In this document: piece by piece, positions 16,680 to 26,185 of the stretch
Layout: each line of letters begins with the position of its first letter
Numbering within the stretch: the first letter of the stretch is position 1
Assembly (NCBI GenBank): GCA_963741985.1
Contig: CAVUKD010000002.1
Coordinates: 744,001 to 808,000, forward strand
From: Cryomorpha sp963741985
GTDB lineage: Bacteria > Bacteroidota > Bacteroidia > Flavobacteriales_D > Cryomorphaceae
Length of the DNA: 64,000 nucleotides
Direction of reading: 5' to 3'
The notes under the pieces: model-generated
The model's database searches: none
What the model saw: the letters and a program-made list of their open reading frames with translations, nothing else
Told to the model about the DNA's origin: nothing
Position numbers and translations under genes: made by a program

Positions 16680-17732
16680 ATGGAACTAGATGAGGAGCTG
16701 ATTTTGTGGTACTTAGATCACAAAAGGGATTTGCCCTGGAGAAATACCCAAAACCCCTATTTGATATGGCTATCCGAGATTATCTTACAACAAACACGCG
16801 TAAATCAAGGATTGGCTTATTATTTAGATTTTTCTGAATCTTATCCTACCGTTACCGATTTAGCAGCGGCCTCGGAAGATGAAGTGTTAAAAAAATGGCA
16901 AGGCTTAGGATATTATTCGCGGGCACGCAATCTTTTGGCTACAGCCAGAATAATTCAAACCGAATACAACGGCATTTTTCCCAACACGTATTCGGAGATT
17001 TTAAAACTGAAAGGGATAGGCCCGTATACGGCCGCGGCGATTACTAGTTTTGCATTCAAATTACCTCATGCCGTAGTAGATGGAAACGTAAGTCGGGTGA
17101 TTTCGCGTTTATTCGATATCGAAACTCCTGTTAATAGCACGAATGGAAAAAAAGAAATAGATTGCCTCGCCCAGGCCTGCATGAGCCAATCAAAGCCCGA
17201 CCTTTATAATCAAGCTATCATGGAATTGGGCGCAATGGTATGCACACCTTCTTCGCCTGACTGCAAGAATTGCCCGCTCGAAGCGAAATGTTTGAGCCAT
17301 TCGCGAAAAACAATTGATAAACGTCCTGTTAAAATCAAATCGAGAAAAGCACGGATTCGCCATATTGATTATGCGGTATTGGAATCGGATAAAGGAATAC
17401 TTTTTAAAAAGCGAAGCAAAAATGATATTTGGAAGGGATTGCACGATTTTAAAGATATTGAAGGGATATTAGAGCCCGAAGAAAAATATATTACCAAAGC
17501 AATAATTGAAGAATTTCCGGATCTAAAAATGGAAACTCTTCCATTGGGTCCAGAGGGAGAATATACCCATTTGCTCTCGCATCAACGGATTCAGGCGCGT
17601 TTTTGGCGATACAAAATAAGTGGCAGTTTAATAGATAATTCAGTATATTTCAGCGTGCCAAAACAAGATATAGAATTGCTCGCGGTACCACGACTTATTC
17701 ATAAATATCTTGAGGATTCAAATTTGGTGTGA
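16680..17732 (+). CDS. mutY: A/G-specific adenine glycosylase MutY
   Basis: A 350-residue base-excision repair enzyme that removes adenine mispaired with 8-oxoguanine. It has the catalytic Glu region SEIILQQTRVNQG, the helix-hairpin-helix LKGIGPYTAAAI, the catalytic Asp in VVDGNVSRV, and a [4Fe-4S] loop C-x6-C-x2-C-x5-C in CTPSSPDCKNCPLEAKC. The C-terminal third is a degenerate NUDIX-like domain that reads 8-oxoG. The preceding ATG (16677) would add one Met. It heads the mutY-ssb-gldE order seen in gliding Flavobacteria. Confidence 0.95.
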   Translation: MELDEELILWYLDHKRDLPWRNTQNPYLIWLSEIILQQTRVNQGLAYYLDFSESYPTVTDLAAASEDEVLKKWQGLGYYSRARNLLATARIIQTEYNGIFPNTYSEILKLKGIGPYTAAAITSFAFKLPHAVVDGNVSRVISRLFDIETPVNSTNGKKEIDCLAQACMSQSKPDLYNQAIMELGAMVCTPSSPDCKNCPLEAKCLSHSRKTIDKRPVKIKSRKARIRHIDYAVLESDKGILFKKRSKNDIWKGLHDFKDIEGILEPEEKYITKAIIEEFPDLKMETLPLGPEGEYTHLLSHQRIQARFWRYKISGSLIDNSVYFSVPKQDIELLAVPRLIHKYLEDSNLV

Positions 17733-17750
17733 ATGCCTGAAGTTTTGGCC

Positions 17751-17758
17751 TATATTTG
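17751..17758 (+). promoter_or_regulatory. Putative ssb -7 promoter box
   Basis: TATATTTG fits the TAnnTTTG consensus. The ssb ATG follows 19 bases later, giving ssb its own promoter in addition to any read-through from mutY. Confidence 0.5.
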
Positions 17759-17777
17759 CACACTTTTTATAAAAATT

Positions 17778-18230
17778 ATGTCTGGAGTAAATAAAGTAAT
17801 ATTGATTGGAAATTTAGGTATTGATCCTGAGGTAAGAACGCTTGAAAGTGGCGTAAAAGTTGCTCGTTTGAGTGTGGCTACCTCTGAATCATACACCAAC
17901 CGTGAAGGCGCAAAAGTGGAACAGACCGAATGGCACAGCATTACCCTTTGGCGTCAACTGGCTGAAGTAGCGGAGAAATACCTCTCTAAAGGTAATAAAG
18001 TATATATTGAAGGCAAACTTCGAACCCGATCTTATACTGATAAAGAAGGAAATGAAAAGTACACAACCGAAATTGTAGCAGATAACATGCAAATGCTCGG
18101 TGGTGCAAGTGGCGATAGCGGAAGCCGCTCTGGCAGTGCAGGTGCAAGCTCGCAAAACATCTCTCAGAACCCGCAAAGCCAGCCTGCTAAGGAAGGAAAG
18201 AATAACGAAGCAGATGATCAACCATTCTAA
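17778..18230 (+). CDS. ssb: Single-stranded DNA-binding protein
   Basis: A 150-residue SSB. The OB fold starts MSGVNKVILIGNLGIDPEVR and includes TEWHSITLWRQLAEVAEKYL and YIEGKLRTRSYTDKEG. After residue ~110 comes a flexible Gly/Ser/Asn linker and the acidic tip EADDQPF, which recruits repair and replication proteins. The open frame extends 15 codons further upstream, but the ATG at 17778 gives the canonical SSB N-terminus and follows the -7 box. Confidence 0.96.
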   Translation: MSGVNKVILIGNLGIDPEVRTLESGVKVARLSVATSESYTNREGAKVEQTEWHSITLWRQLAEVAEKYLSKGNKVYIEGKLRTRSYTDKEGNEKYTTEIVADNMQMLGGASGDSGSRSGSAGASSQNISQNPQSQPAKEGKNNEADDQPF

Positions 18231-18258
18231 AAATTTTTGCCAACCAAGCTAAAATCGA

Positions 18259-19608
18259 TTGGAACCTCCCAGTATAAACTTCCAGCATACCTCAACATCC
18301 CTTTTTCAACCTTTTTCTTTGGAAATAGGAATTGCTATAGTTTTAGCAATCGCGCTTCTTATATGTTCTGCGCTTATTTCGGGCTCAGAAGTAGCATATT
18401 TTTCACTGAGCCCCGCAGAAAGAGATATCCTCGATAATGAGAAATCTACAACATCAGATCGTGCTCTTCGCTTATTAAACCTACCTCATCGACTTCTTGC
18501 TACCATCCTCATAGCAAACAATTTCGTAAATATCGGTGTAGTCGTTCTATCATCTTTTATAGTAGCTCGTGGCTTGAATTTTTCATCTTATCCCACATGG
18601 TTTGGAGTGGCAGTGCAAGTAGGTGTTGTTACTTTTTTATTATTGCTCTTGGGTGAAGTAATTCCAAAAGTATATGCTACCGTAAAAGGAATGACTGTTA
18701 TTCGCTTGATGGCGCTCCCATTGGATGTTCTTCTTAAAATCTGTTATCCGCTTTCCTCTTTGCTTATTTCGAGTACCAATGTGATTAATAAACGTATCAA
18801 AAAACGCCAGTCTGACTATTCCGTTAATGAACTCGAACATGCACTCGAACTTACCAAAGACGAAGAAACCACTCCTGACGAACAGAAGATTCTAAAGGGA
18901 ATTGTGCGTTTCGGAAATACGGATGTGAAACAAATCATGACTCCGCGAACGGAATTGATGGCATTCGATTTCCGCACGCCTTACACCGAATTACTATCGG
19001 AAATACTCGAGCAAGGATACTCACGCGTCCCGGTTTACAAGGAATCTATCGATCAGGTTTTGGGTATTTTATATCTTAAAGACCTTCTACCACACGCCGA
19101 AAGTACCGATTTAGAATGGCAAAGCTTGGTAAGATCTCCTTATTTCGTTCCTGAAAATAAAAAGCTTGACGACCTACTTAAAGAATTTCAGACACTCAAA
19201 GTCCATATGGCTGTGGTTGTAGATGAATATGGTGGAACTTCGGGAATTGTAACTCTTGAGGATATTATTGAAGAAATTGTTGGTGAGATCACCGATGACT
19301 TTGATGATGAAGATATATTTTACTCCAAGCTTGATGAACAAAACTATATTTTCGAAGGAAAAACACCTTTAGTCGATCTCTACAAAATTCTGGATCTCGA
19401 TGGTGAAAATTTTGAAGAAGCTAAAGGTGAGTCAGATACGCTGGCGGGTTTTATGCTCGAACTTTCTGGTAAAATTCTCTCGAAAAACGAGAAAGTAAAG
19501 TTTGAAAACTATCTTCTTACAGTGGAAGCAGCAGATAAACGCCGAATAAAACGCGTGAAATTAACCTTGATGGACACGGTAGAAAATGAAGATGACCAGA
19601 AAAGGTAA
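18259..19608 (+). CDS. gldE: Gliding motility-associated protein GldE (CNNM/CBS hemolysin-type)
   Basis: A 449-residue membrane protein. A DUF21/CNNM membrane domain occupies roughly residues 20-200 (LLICSALISGSEVAYFSLSP), followed by a pair of CBS domains (VKQIMTPRTELMAF; VVVDEYGGTSGIVTLEDIIE) and a C-terminal CorC_HlyC domain. The start is TTG at 18259, because a stop codon lies three codons upstream and no ATG fits; the N-terminus MEPPS resembles that of known GldE proteins. GldE supports the Gld/T9SS apparatus in Flavobacteria. Its usual partner gldD does not follow. Confidence 0.88.
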   Translation: MEPPSINFQHTSTSLFQPFSLEIGIAIVLAIALLICSALISGSEVAYFSLSPAERDILDNEKSTTSDRALRLLNLPHRLLATILIANNFVNIGVVVLSSFIVARGLNFSSYPTWFGVAVQVGVVTFLLLLLGEVIPKVYATVKGMTVIRLMALPLDVLLKICYPLSSLLISSTNVINKRIKKRQSDYSVNELEHALELTKDEETTPDEQKILKGIVRFGNTDVKQIMTPRTELMAFDFRTPYTELLSEILEQGYSRVPVYKESIDQVLGILYLKDLLPHAESTDLEWQSLVRSPYFVPENKKLDDLLKEFQTLKVHMAVVVDEYGGTSGIVTLEDIIEEIVGEITDDFDDEDIFYSKLDEQNYIFEGKTPLVDLYKILDLDGENFEEAKGESDTLAGFMLELSGKILSKNEKVKFENYLLTVEAADKRRIKRVKLTLMDTVENEDDQKR

Positions 19609-19654
19609 TCGGACATTTTGAATTAAAATTTTACTGAAGAGGGATCATATTTCA

Positions 19655-19662
19655 TAGCTTTG
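19655..19662 (+). promoter_or_regulatory. Putative -7 promoter box of the O-methyltransferase gene
   Basis: TAGCTTTG, 18 bases before the ATG at 19681, matches TAnnTTTG, so the methyltransferase probably starts a new transcript after gldE. Confidence 0.45.
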
Positions 19663-19680
19663 TTTCACAAAAACACTTCT

Positions 19681-20331
19681 ATGGAATTCTTAGATCCTGC
19701 TATTGAACAATATGTAAACAATCATATTTCTGCCGAAAGTGAAATATTGCGATCTCTGAATCGTGAAACACACCAAAAAATTCTACAACCCCGAATGCTC
19801 AGTGGCCATCTTCAGGGACGCTTCCTGAGCATGCTATCGAATATGATTAAACCGCAACGCGTATTGGAAATCGGCACTTACACTGGTTATTCAGCACTTT
19901 GTTTTGCCGAAGGGCTCGCTGAAAATGGACATATTGATACCATTGACCGCAATGAAGAACTGGAACCCTTAATTCAACGGTATATCGATGAAGCGGGATT
20001 GTCCAAATCGATTACACTCCATATAGGTAATGCACTGGAAATAATTCAAAAGCTCAATCATTCATACGACATTGTATTTATTGATGCCGATAAAGAAAAT
20101 TATGTGAATTATTACAATGCAATATTCGACAAGGTGCCGATTGGCGGATATATAATGGCCGATAATGTGCTTTGGAGTGGAAAAGTTCTGGACAGAGAAG
20201 AAGTAAAAAACGATATTGATACACGTGGCATAGTAGACTATAACGAGGCAATCCAACAGGATGACAGGGTTGAAAACGTTCTGTTTCCTATCCGCGATGG
20301 AATTATGATAGCAAGAAAAATAGCTGAATAA
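19681..20331 (+). CDS. Class I SAM-dependent O-methyltransferase
   Basis: A 216-residue enzyme of the catechol/caffeoyl-CoA O-methyltransferase family. The SAM-binding motif is VLEIGTYTGYSALCFAEGL, with IDTIDRNEEL as the second motif. A metal-binding Asp sits in IVFIDADKENYVNYY, and MADNVLWSG completes the active site. The substrate cannot be assigned; some members methylate tRNA. Its stop overlaps the start of the threonine aldolase gene (TAATG). Confidence 0.88.
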   Translation: MEFLDPAIEQYVNNHISAESEILRSLNRETHQKILQPRMLSGHLQGRFLSMLSNMIKPQRVLEIGTYTGYSALCFAEGLAENGHIDTIDRNEELEPLIQRYIDEAGLSKSITLHIGNALEIIQKLNHSYDIVFIDADKENYVNYYNAIFDKVPIGGYIMADNVLWSGKVLDREEVKNDIDTRGIVDYNEAIQQDDRVENVLFPIRDGIMIARKIAE

Positions 20332-21368
20332 TGATTGATACCAGAATTGATTTACGAAGTGACACAGTAACTAAACCTTCGCCTGCCATGCTCGAAGCTA
20401 TGATGGAAGCAGAAACCGGTGATGATGTATTTGGCGAAGACCCGACTGTAAACTTGTTACAACAAAGAACCGCAGAAATTTTCGGTCAGGAAGCTGGCCT
20501 TTTTTGCCCATCGGGCACAATGACCAATCAAATTGCTATCCAGGTATTAACACGTCCGGGAGATGAAGTTATCTGCCACGAATATTCTCATGTATATCAT
20601 TACGAAGGGGGTGGAATTGCACGCAATTCCTCTGCTTCGGTAAAGCTGGTACGAAATAATGCAGCAACAATGTCGGTCGATGAAGTATCGGAATTAATCA
20701 ACGCCGAACAAGACTGGCTGGCCCGAACTTCGCTGGTAGTGGCCGAAGACACTTCGAATCGGGGTGGTGGCAATTGCTACGATTTAAAAAATCTGGAAGC
20801 CCTCTCTGTTTTTTGCGAAAGCCGGAATCTCGCCTTTCATCTGGATGGTGCCCGAGCTTTTAATGCAATAACTGAGAAACATCATAATCCTGCAACGTAT
20901 GGAAAACTATTTGATAGCATCTCTATTTGCCTTAGTAAAGGATTAGGCACTCCTGTAGGCTCCGTCCTTCTTGGCTCAAATGATTTTATAAGAGAAGCCA
21001 AACGTGTTCGTAAGGTGATGGGTGGCGGAATGCGCCAAGTGGGAATACTCGCTGCTGCCGGTCTGTATGCCCTGGATCATAATATCTCAAGATTGAAAGA
21101 GGATCATATTCACGCCACAAAGCTCGCCTCTTTTCTGAACGGATTAAAATCGGTAACGAATGTGATTGAACCTGAAACCAATATCGTTCTTTTTGATGTA
21201 GACGCTGAAAAAGGAGCTGAACATTTTATAAATGCTCTGGAAGCAGCCGGATTAAGAAGCTCCCTTTTCGGGAAAAACCGGATACGGATGGTTACCCATC
21301 TCGACGTGAGTGAAAACGATATACAGCAAGCAGGAAAGATTTTAACAAAAGTTCTCGATACCTATTAA
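20331..21368 (+). CDS. ltaE: Low-specificity L-threonine aldolase
   Basis: A 345-residue PLP enzyme of the beta-eliminating lyase fold that splits L-threonine or allo-threonine into glycine and acetaldehyde. It begins IDLRSDTVTKPSPAMLEAM and has HLDGARAFNA, with the PLP-binding Lys in ICLSKGLGTPVGSVLLG. Length is normal. It is translationally coupled to the upstream methyltransferase and its last four bases overlap the convergent OmpA-family gene. Confidence 0.92.
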   Translation: MIDTRIDLRSDTVTKPSPAMLEAMMEAETGDDVFGEDPTVNLLQQRTAEIFGQEAGLFCPSGTMTNQIAIQVLTRPGDEVICHEYSHVYHYEGGGIARNSSASVKLVRNNAATMSVDEVSELINAEQDWLARTSLVVAEDTSNRGGGNCYDLKNLEALSVFCESRNLAFHLDGARAFNAITEKHHNPATYGKLFDSISICLSKGLGTPVGSVLLGSNDFIREAKRVRKVMGGGMRQVGILAAAGLYALDHNISRLKEDHIHATKLASFLNGLKSVTNVIEPETNIVLFDVDAEKGAEHFINALEAAGLRSSLFGKNRIRMVTHLDVSENDIQQAGKILTKVLDTY

Positions 21369-22681
21369 TTTCCTGGAGAAGAATTTTCTAAAAATACGAT
21401 TGTTACTTTCCGGTCGGCAGGATTTGGAGAATCGCTCTCGGAATCACCTAAGAAATTGAGGATTAATCTTTCAATGGGTATACCCTGAGATTTGAGATAG
21501 GTGCGGACTGCGGAAGCACGTTTTTTCGAAATCCACGCATTTAATTCGGGATTGCCCGTCTTATCTGCGTATCCAGTAATCAATGCAGAATACTCAGGAT
21601 TTTTGCGCAATTCCACCCTAACTGTATTGAGCTGTGCTTTTTGCGAAAGCGATAATTCGAACGCATTTTTCTCAAAAAGAACCGTTAACTCTTTATCAGA
21701 AATCATCTTTGTATTTGTACCGTTGGATTCTCTAATGGTTTTCCCAGCTGCCAAATCCTGAATCATGTTTCGGAGTTCAGCAATCTCATCAAGAAGCTCT
21801 GAATTGTTTTCCGGTTTACTTTCGCGCAAAGCATCTATCTGTCCCTGAAGATTCTCAAACCGATCATTGTAACGTGCAAGAATCTTATTGTTTTGCTCCA
21901 GCAGTTCGACCACTTTTTCCGTGAAGGGAGCCAAATCGTTAGGGTTCGCATCTTTCTTCTTTCTCTTTCTATCCTTTTTTGAATCGAAATTATCGAGTAG
22001 ATCAATATCGGGTTGGAGCGCACTAAGGTCATCCTCATTCTTCCGTGATGGACTCAAATCAAAATCTTTCTCCTGAAGATAAGGAACATCTGATTCATCA
22101 TACCCCCTTTTATCGGTATTCGGCAGATACGAATTTAAGAATAAGGCTACTTCCATCTCAGCTGATTTTTTCAAATCGTAAACCATTCTCTGAAAAGTGT
22201 ATAAGCCGATATCACTTCCATTGGGCTGGTCCATATCTGCGTCGCCCTGCAATATGTGATATCCATCAAGCCCCTTTATTTTTTTCACCTTACCAGCAAT
22301 AAAATCGGAAAATCCCGGAAATTTATCTCCAAATGGCAAATCGTGAATCCAGATAGCATTTTCTACGATGTCCGATGATGATTTCAAAAACATTGCCGAG
22401 CCGTCGATTGCTTCAATTCTGGAGTCAAAAACATGGTATTGATTGTCAATATATGAACGTAGCCCGTAGCTTATCATTGCATCGAGACGGCTGCGCAGGC
22501 CCGTATTCGAAAGTTCGTATTCATTTATAATATACGTATGTTCAGATACATTTTTAAGGACATAACTTTCGGGCGCGAGCTTTTCGTCCGGCCCATTAAA
22601 GCGGTTTATGACAGTTATCTCCTGTCCCTGTGTTTGATAAAACACAAAGAGAATCAATATGGTTGATATTCCTTTAAGCAC
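21365..22681 (-). CDS. OmpA-family protein with extended N-terminal region
   Basis: About 438 residues: a signal peptide (GISTILILFVFYQTQGQ), a ~190-residue region of unknown fold, a basic linker (DSKKDRKRKKKDANPNDLAP), a coiled coil (EKVVELLEQNNKILARYND onward), and a C-terminal OmpA domain that binds peptidoglycan (ALITGYADKTGNPELNAWIS, KKRASAVRTYLKSQGIP). The start is uncertain. GTG at 22681 places the signal peptide at the N-terminus; a TTG at 22741 would add 20 residues. It is probably an outer-membrane-to-wall tether. Confidence 0.8.
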   Translation of the reverse strand: MLKGISTILILFVFYQTQGQEITVINRFNGPDEKLAPESYVLKNVSEHTYIINEYELSNTGLRSRLDAMISYGLRSYIDNQYHVFDSRIEAIDGSAMFLKSSSDIVENAIWIHDLPFGDKFPGFSDFIAGKVKKIKGLDGYHILQGDADMDQPNGSDIGLYTFQRMVYDLKKSAEMEVALFLNSYLPNTDKRGYDESDVPYLQEKDFDLSPSRKNEDDLSALQPDIDLLDNFDSKKDRKRKKKDANPNDLAPFTEKVVELLEQNNKILARYNDRFENLQGQIDALRESKPENNSELLDEIAELRNMIQDLAAGKTIRESNGTNTKMISDKELTVLFEKNAFELSLSQKAQLNTVRVELRKNPEYSALITGYADKTGNPELNAWISKKRASAVRTYLKSQGIPIERLILNFLGDSESDSPNPADRKVTIVFLENSSPGN

Positions 22682-23017
22682 CTCTAAATGTCGATATCCA
22701 CGAACTGTTCGGATATTTCGACAAATTACCGAAGTTCTCAATCAAATTCATAATTTTTCGGGATTAAGTTTTAACAATTTTATCATAATTGTTCATTAAT
22801 CCTGAAAAAACAAGGGTTTCAGAGGTCGCCATGAAGATTATTAAAGGCAACGGTGATAAGTGCTAAGAAACTATGTTTGGGTTTGTAAATAAAGAATTTT
22901 CTGAAAAAGAGCAATAGAAAATGGCAACCTTGAGAATGTATATGCGTCTATCAAATGCAACCGTGTAAATACGGGAGCAATTTAAAAAGGTTTCAAAAAA
23001 AAATAAAAAAAGAGATT
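22682..23017. other. Divergent intergenic region
   Basis: This holds no convincing gene between the OmpA-family gene and the DUF5684 gene. A TATGTTTG at 22872-22879 fits the -7 consensus on the plus strand but lies 139 bases before the next start. Confidence 0.4.
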
Positions 23018-23473
23018 ATGGGCAGTTTAGTAAATTTTTTCACGGAAAGTTTTGCAGCACTTTACGCGTCATTAGGGAATGGAATCATCGTTATTGCACT
23101 GGTATTCGGATTTATCGGAGTAGTAGCGCAGTGGAAACTGTATGAAAAAGCGGGTCAGCCCGGTATTGCAAGTATAGTTCCGATTTGGAATTTTATTGTA
23201 TTCCTAAGAGTAGTTGGCCGTCCGGCAAGTCATATTTTCTTGTTCCTGATTCCGGTTTACGGTCAGTTGTATCTTCTTCCTAAAGTGTATATCGAGCTTT
23301 GCAATAGCTTTGGAAAACACACTTTGATAGATTATATTCTGGTTATCGTTTTCAACGGCTTCTATGTACTGAATTTGGGTCTGTCATATGACACAGAATA
23401 TGAAGGACCTGCTTACGGTAAAAAGCAAACTGCTCGTGTAAGAACCAGCAATAGCCAATCAGCTCTCGCTTAA
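23018..23473 (+). CDS. DUF5684 domain-containing small membrane protein
   Basis: A 151-residue integral membrane protein with four hydrophobic segments: IIVIALVFGFIGVVAQWKLY, ASIVPIWNFIVFLRVVG, IFLFLIPVYGQLYL and LIDYILVIVFNGFYVLNLGL. The order WKLYEKAGQPGIASIVPIWN is typical of the DUF5684 family, sometimes fused to signal peptidase I. No catalytic Ser/Lys dyad is present, so it is not itself a peptidase. The 3' end overlaps that of alaS by 15 bases, tail to tail. Confidence 0.78.
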   Translation: MGSLVNFFTESFAALYASLGNGIIVIALVFGFIGVVAQWKLYEKAGQPGIASIVPIWNFIVFLRVVGRPASHIFLFLIPVYGQLYLLPKVYIELCNSFGKHTLIDYILVIVFNGFYVLNLGLSYDTEYEGPAYGKKQTARVRTSNSQSALA

Positions 23474-26077
23474 TATTGATTTGGAGCGGACTAAGGCATT
23501 TGCAATTCCTTCGGGTTTTTTACCTCCCGCGGTTGCAAAAAAGGCCTGACCACCGCCGCCACCTTGAATAAATTGCGACAATTCTCTTATAATCTTTCTA
23601 GAGTCAAACTGCTTTGATTCAACAATATCATCCGATAAAGCCACAGAAATAGTGGCTTTATCTTTTTCTGAAGAAGCCAAAACCAAAAACAAGGGTGCAT
23701 ATTCTTTTCTCAACTGAAAAGCAATATCTTTTATTGCAGCAGCATCTAGGTCTACTTCTTTAGCAAGGAAATTAATTCCATTAATAATTTCAAACTGGGA
23801 GATCAATTCGATTTTCAGATTCTGTGCTTTTTCTCTTTTTAAAACATCTATTTCTTTGGTCAATTTTTGCTCTCGAGCAATGATCTCACCTACCGTTTTT
23901 ACCGGATCTGCCGGCGTTTTGAGCATTTCCTTGATGGTATCCAGCGCATCGAGATGTTCGAAAATATACTTCTCAGCCTTTTGATCGGTGATTGCCTCAA
24001 CACGGCGCACACCGGCTGCAACAGATCCTTCAGAAATAATTTTAAAAAATCCGATTTCTCCAGTGCGTTTCACGTGGGTTCCACCACAGAGCTCCACGGA
24101 ATCTCCAAATTTGATAACCCGCACTTCATCCCCATATTTTTCACCAAAAAGAGCCATCGCTCCCATTCTTTTGGCTTCATTAATGGGAGTATTTCTTCTC
24201 TCATCCAATTCAATATTGGCTCGGATGTCCGCATTTACCTTTTCTTCAACTTTTCGGATCTCTTCCGGAGTCATTTTAGAAAAGTGTGAGAAATCAAAAC
24301 GGAGATAATCCTTCTCAACAAGAGAACCTTTCTGCTCGACATGTGTACCGAGCACCTCACGCAAGGCCTTGTGCAAAAGATGCGTAGCAGAATGATTCCG
24401 TGCAGTTTGATCTCGCTTTATAGCTGAAACGTATGCTTTAAATGTCGTGGGACACCCATCAGGAGATTTCGGGCTGGTATGCACGATTAGATTATTCTCA
24501 CGAAAAGTTCCCGTAATCGGTATCTTGGCTCCATTGGCTTCCAGATATCCCTGATCGCCCACTTGCCCACCGCCTTGCGGATAAAAAGGTGTGCGGTCAA
24601 ATACCAGCTGGTAAACGTCTTTACCTTTTTGGGAAACCTTTCGATAACGCAATATTTCTATATCGCTCTCCAAAGTATCGTAGCCAATAAATTGAGTGGC
24701 ACCCTTATTCGGATTAAGTTCAACCCAATCGTCGGTATTTAGCACCGAAGCATTTCGAGAACGGTTTTTTTGCGCTTCAAGTTCACTTTCAAACTCTTCA
24801 CGGTCAAAGGTTTTTCCTTTTTCTGTTAGGATAAGCGCTGTAAGATCTACCGGAAAGCCGAATGTGTCGTAAAGTTCGAAAACCACCTTTCCCGAAATCT
24901 TATCCGAGTCGCTCTCACTGCAGATTTTCTCAATCAGATCGATCCCTTTCTCCAACGTTCGCAAAAAAGATTCTTCCTCCTCACGTATTACCTGAGTAAT
25001 CAATGATTTATTGATTTGTAATTCTTTGAAAAAATCGCCCATTTCTGAAATCAGGACTTCGGATAACCCGGCGAGAACCGAACTACGGATATTAAGAAAG
25101 CTATATGCATAGCGAATGGCCCGGCGTAGAATCCGTCGAATAACATAACCCGCGCCCGTGTTGGACGGCAATTGACCGTCAGCAATAGCAAATGATACTG
25201 CGCGAATATGATCGGCCATTACACGAATAGCCACATCATTTTTGGAATCAGAAAAAGTATATTTCTTAGTCGTCTCGCGTTCAATTTTCGCAATTAAGGC
25301 GGCAAAAATATCCGTATCGTAGGTCGAATTTTTGCCTTGCAATACCATAGCGAGCCTTTCCAGCCCCATTCCGGTATCGATATGCCTATATTTGAGAGGC
25401 ACTAATGATTTATCCGCTTTTCTCTGAAGCTCCATAAAAACCAGATTCCAAATCTCTACTACTTGGGGATGATCCTGATTTACAAGGCTTTTACCATCAA
25501 TGTTTTGTCGCTCTACATCGGTTCTTATATCGACATGAATTTCACTACATGGCCCACAGGGTCCGACATCTCCCATTTCCCAAAAATTATCTTTTTTATT
25601 CGAAGGAATAATCCGGCCGGGACCAATTATTCCTTTCCAAACATCAAAAGCTTCCTGATCAAATTCCAACCCATCGGCCTCATCTCCCTCAAATACTGTG
25701 ACATACAGTCTGTCTTTTTCGATGGAAAATACTTCAGTTAGCAGCTCCCATGCCCACTCGATCGCTTCCCTTTTATAATAATCGCCGAACGACCAATTGC
25801 CGAGCATTTCGAACATCGTATGGTGATACGTATCCACGCCTACTTCTTCGAGATCGTTGTGTTTTCCGCTTACACGCAGACATTTTTGCGTGTCTGCAAT
25901 GCGCGGATATTTACTTTCCTCGTTGCCAAGGAAGATATCTTTAAATTGATTCATACCCGCATTTGTGAACATCAAAGTCGGATCGTCTTTCACAACAATA
26001 GGCGCAGAATCAACGACTTCATGTCTTTTGGATTCGAAAAAATATAAGAATTTTTGGCGTATTTCGGCAGATTTCAT
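23459..26077 (-). CDS. alaS: Alanyl-tRNA synthetase
   Basis: An 872-residue class II synthetase that charges tRNA-Ala. The N-terminal catalytic core (motif 1 in MFTNAGMNQFKDIFLG; MFEMLGNWSFGDYYK) is followed by the tRNA-recognition region. The editing domain has the zinc site NHSATHLLH and CGGTHVKRTGEIG, and the C-Ala domain ends in QFIQGGGGGQAFFATAGGK. Full family length. It is divergent from the M23 peptidase gene. Confidence 0.97.
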   Translation of the reverse strand: MKSAEIRQKFLYFFESKRHEVVDSAPIVVKDDPTLMFTNAGMNQFKDIFLGNEESKYPRIADTQKCLRVSGKHNDLEEVGVDTYHHTMFEMLGNWSFGDYYKREAIEWAWELLTEVFSIEKDRLYVTVFEGDEADGLEFDQEAFDVWKGIIGPGRIIPSNKKDNFWEMGDVGPCGPCSEIHVDIRTDVERQNIDGKSLVNQDHPQVVEIWNLVFMELQRKADKSLVPLKYRHIDTGMGLERLAMVLQGKNSTYDTDIFAALIAKIERETTKKYTFSDSKNDVAIRVMADHIRAVSFAIADGQLPSNTGAGYVIRRILRRAIRYAYSFLNIRSSVLAGLSEVLISEMGDFFKELQINKSLITQVIREEEESFLRTLEKGIDLIEKICSESDSDKISGKVVFELYDTFGFPVDLTALILTEKGKTFDREEFESELEAQKNRSRNASVLNTDDWVELNPNKGATQFIGYDTLESDIEILRYRKVSQKGKDVYQLVFDRTPFYPQGGGQVGDQGYLEANGAKIPITGTFRENNLIVHTSPKSPDGCPTTFKAYVSAIKRDQTARNHSATHLLHKALREVLGTHVEQKGSLVEKDYLRFDFSHFSKMTPEEIRKVEEKVNADIRANIELDERRNTPINEAKRMGAMALFGEKYGDEVRVIKFGDSVELCGGTHVKRTGEIGFFKIISEGSVAAGVRRVEAITDQKAEKYIFEHLDALDTIKEMLKTPADPVKTVGEIIAREQKLTKEIDVLKREKAQNLKIELISQFEIINGINFLAKEVDLDAAAIKDIAFQLRKEYAPLFLVLASSEKDKATISVALSDDIVESKQFDSRKIIRELSQFIQGGGGGQAFFATAGGKKPEGIANALVRSKSILSES

Positions 26078-26119
26078 TGAATGGAAGTTTCTAACTTTGC
26101 GTTTTTATTTTGTAATCAG

Positions 26120-26140
26120 GTGCAGTATAATTTGCTGCAC
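26120..26140. promoter_or_regulatory. Inverted repeat in the alaS / M23 peptidase divergent spacer
   Basis: GTGCAG and CTGCAC with perfect six-base arms surround TATAATTTG, which resembles a -7 box with one extra base. The position, between two divergent starts, suits an operator or an extended promoter. Confidence 0.3.
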
Positions 26141-26185
26141 AAAGGTCGATTTAATACTTTTAAGCCCCAAGTTCTCTTTAACTCA

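Noticed and set aside
17733..17777. Longer ssb start
   Set aside because: The extra 15 residues overlap the -7 box and are not typical of SSB.
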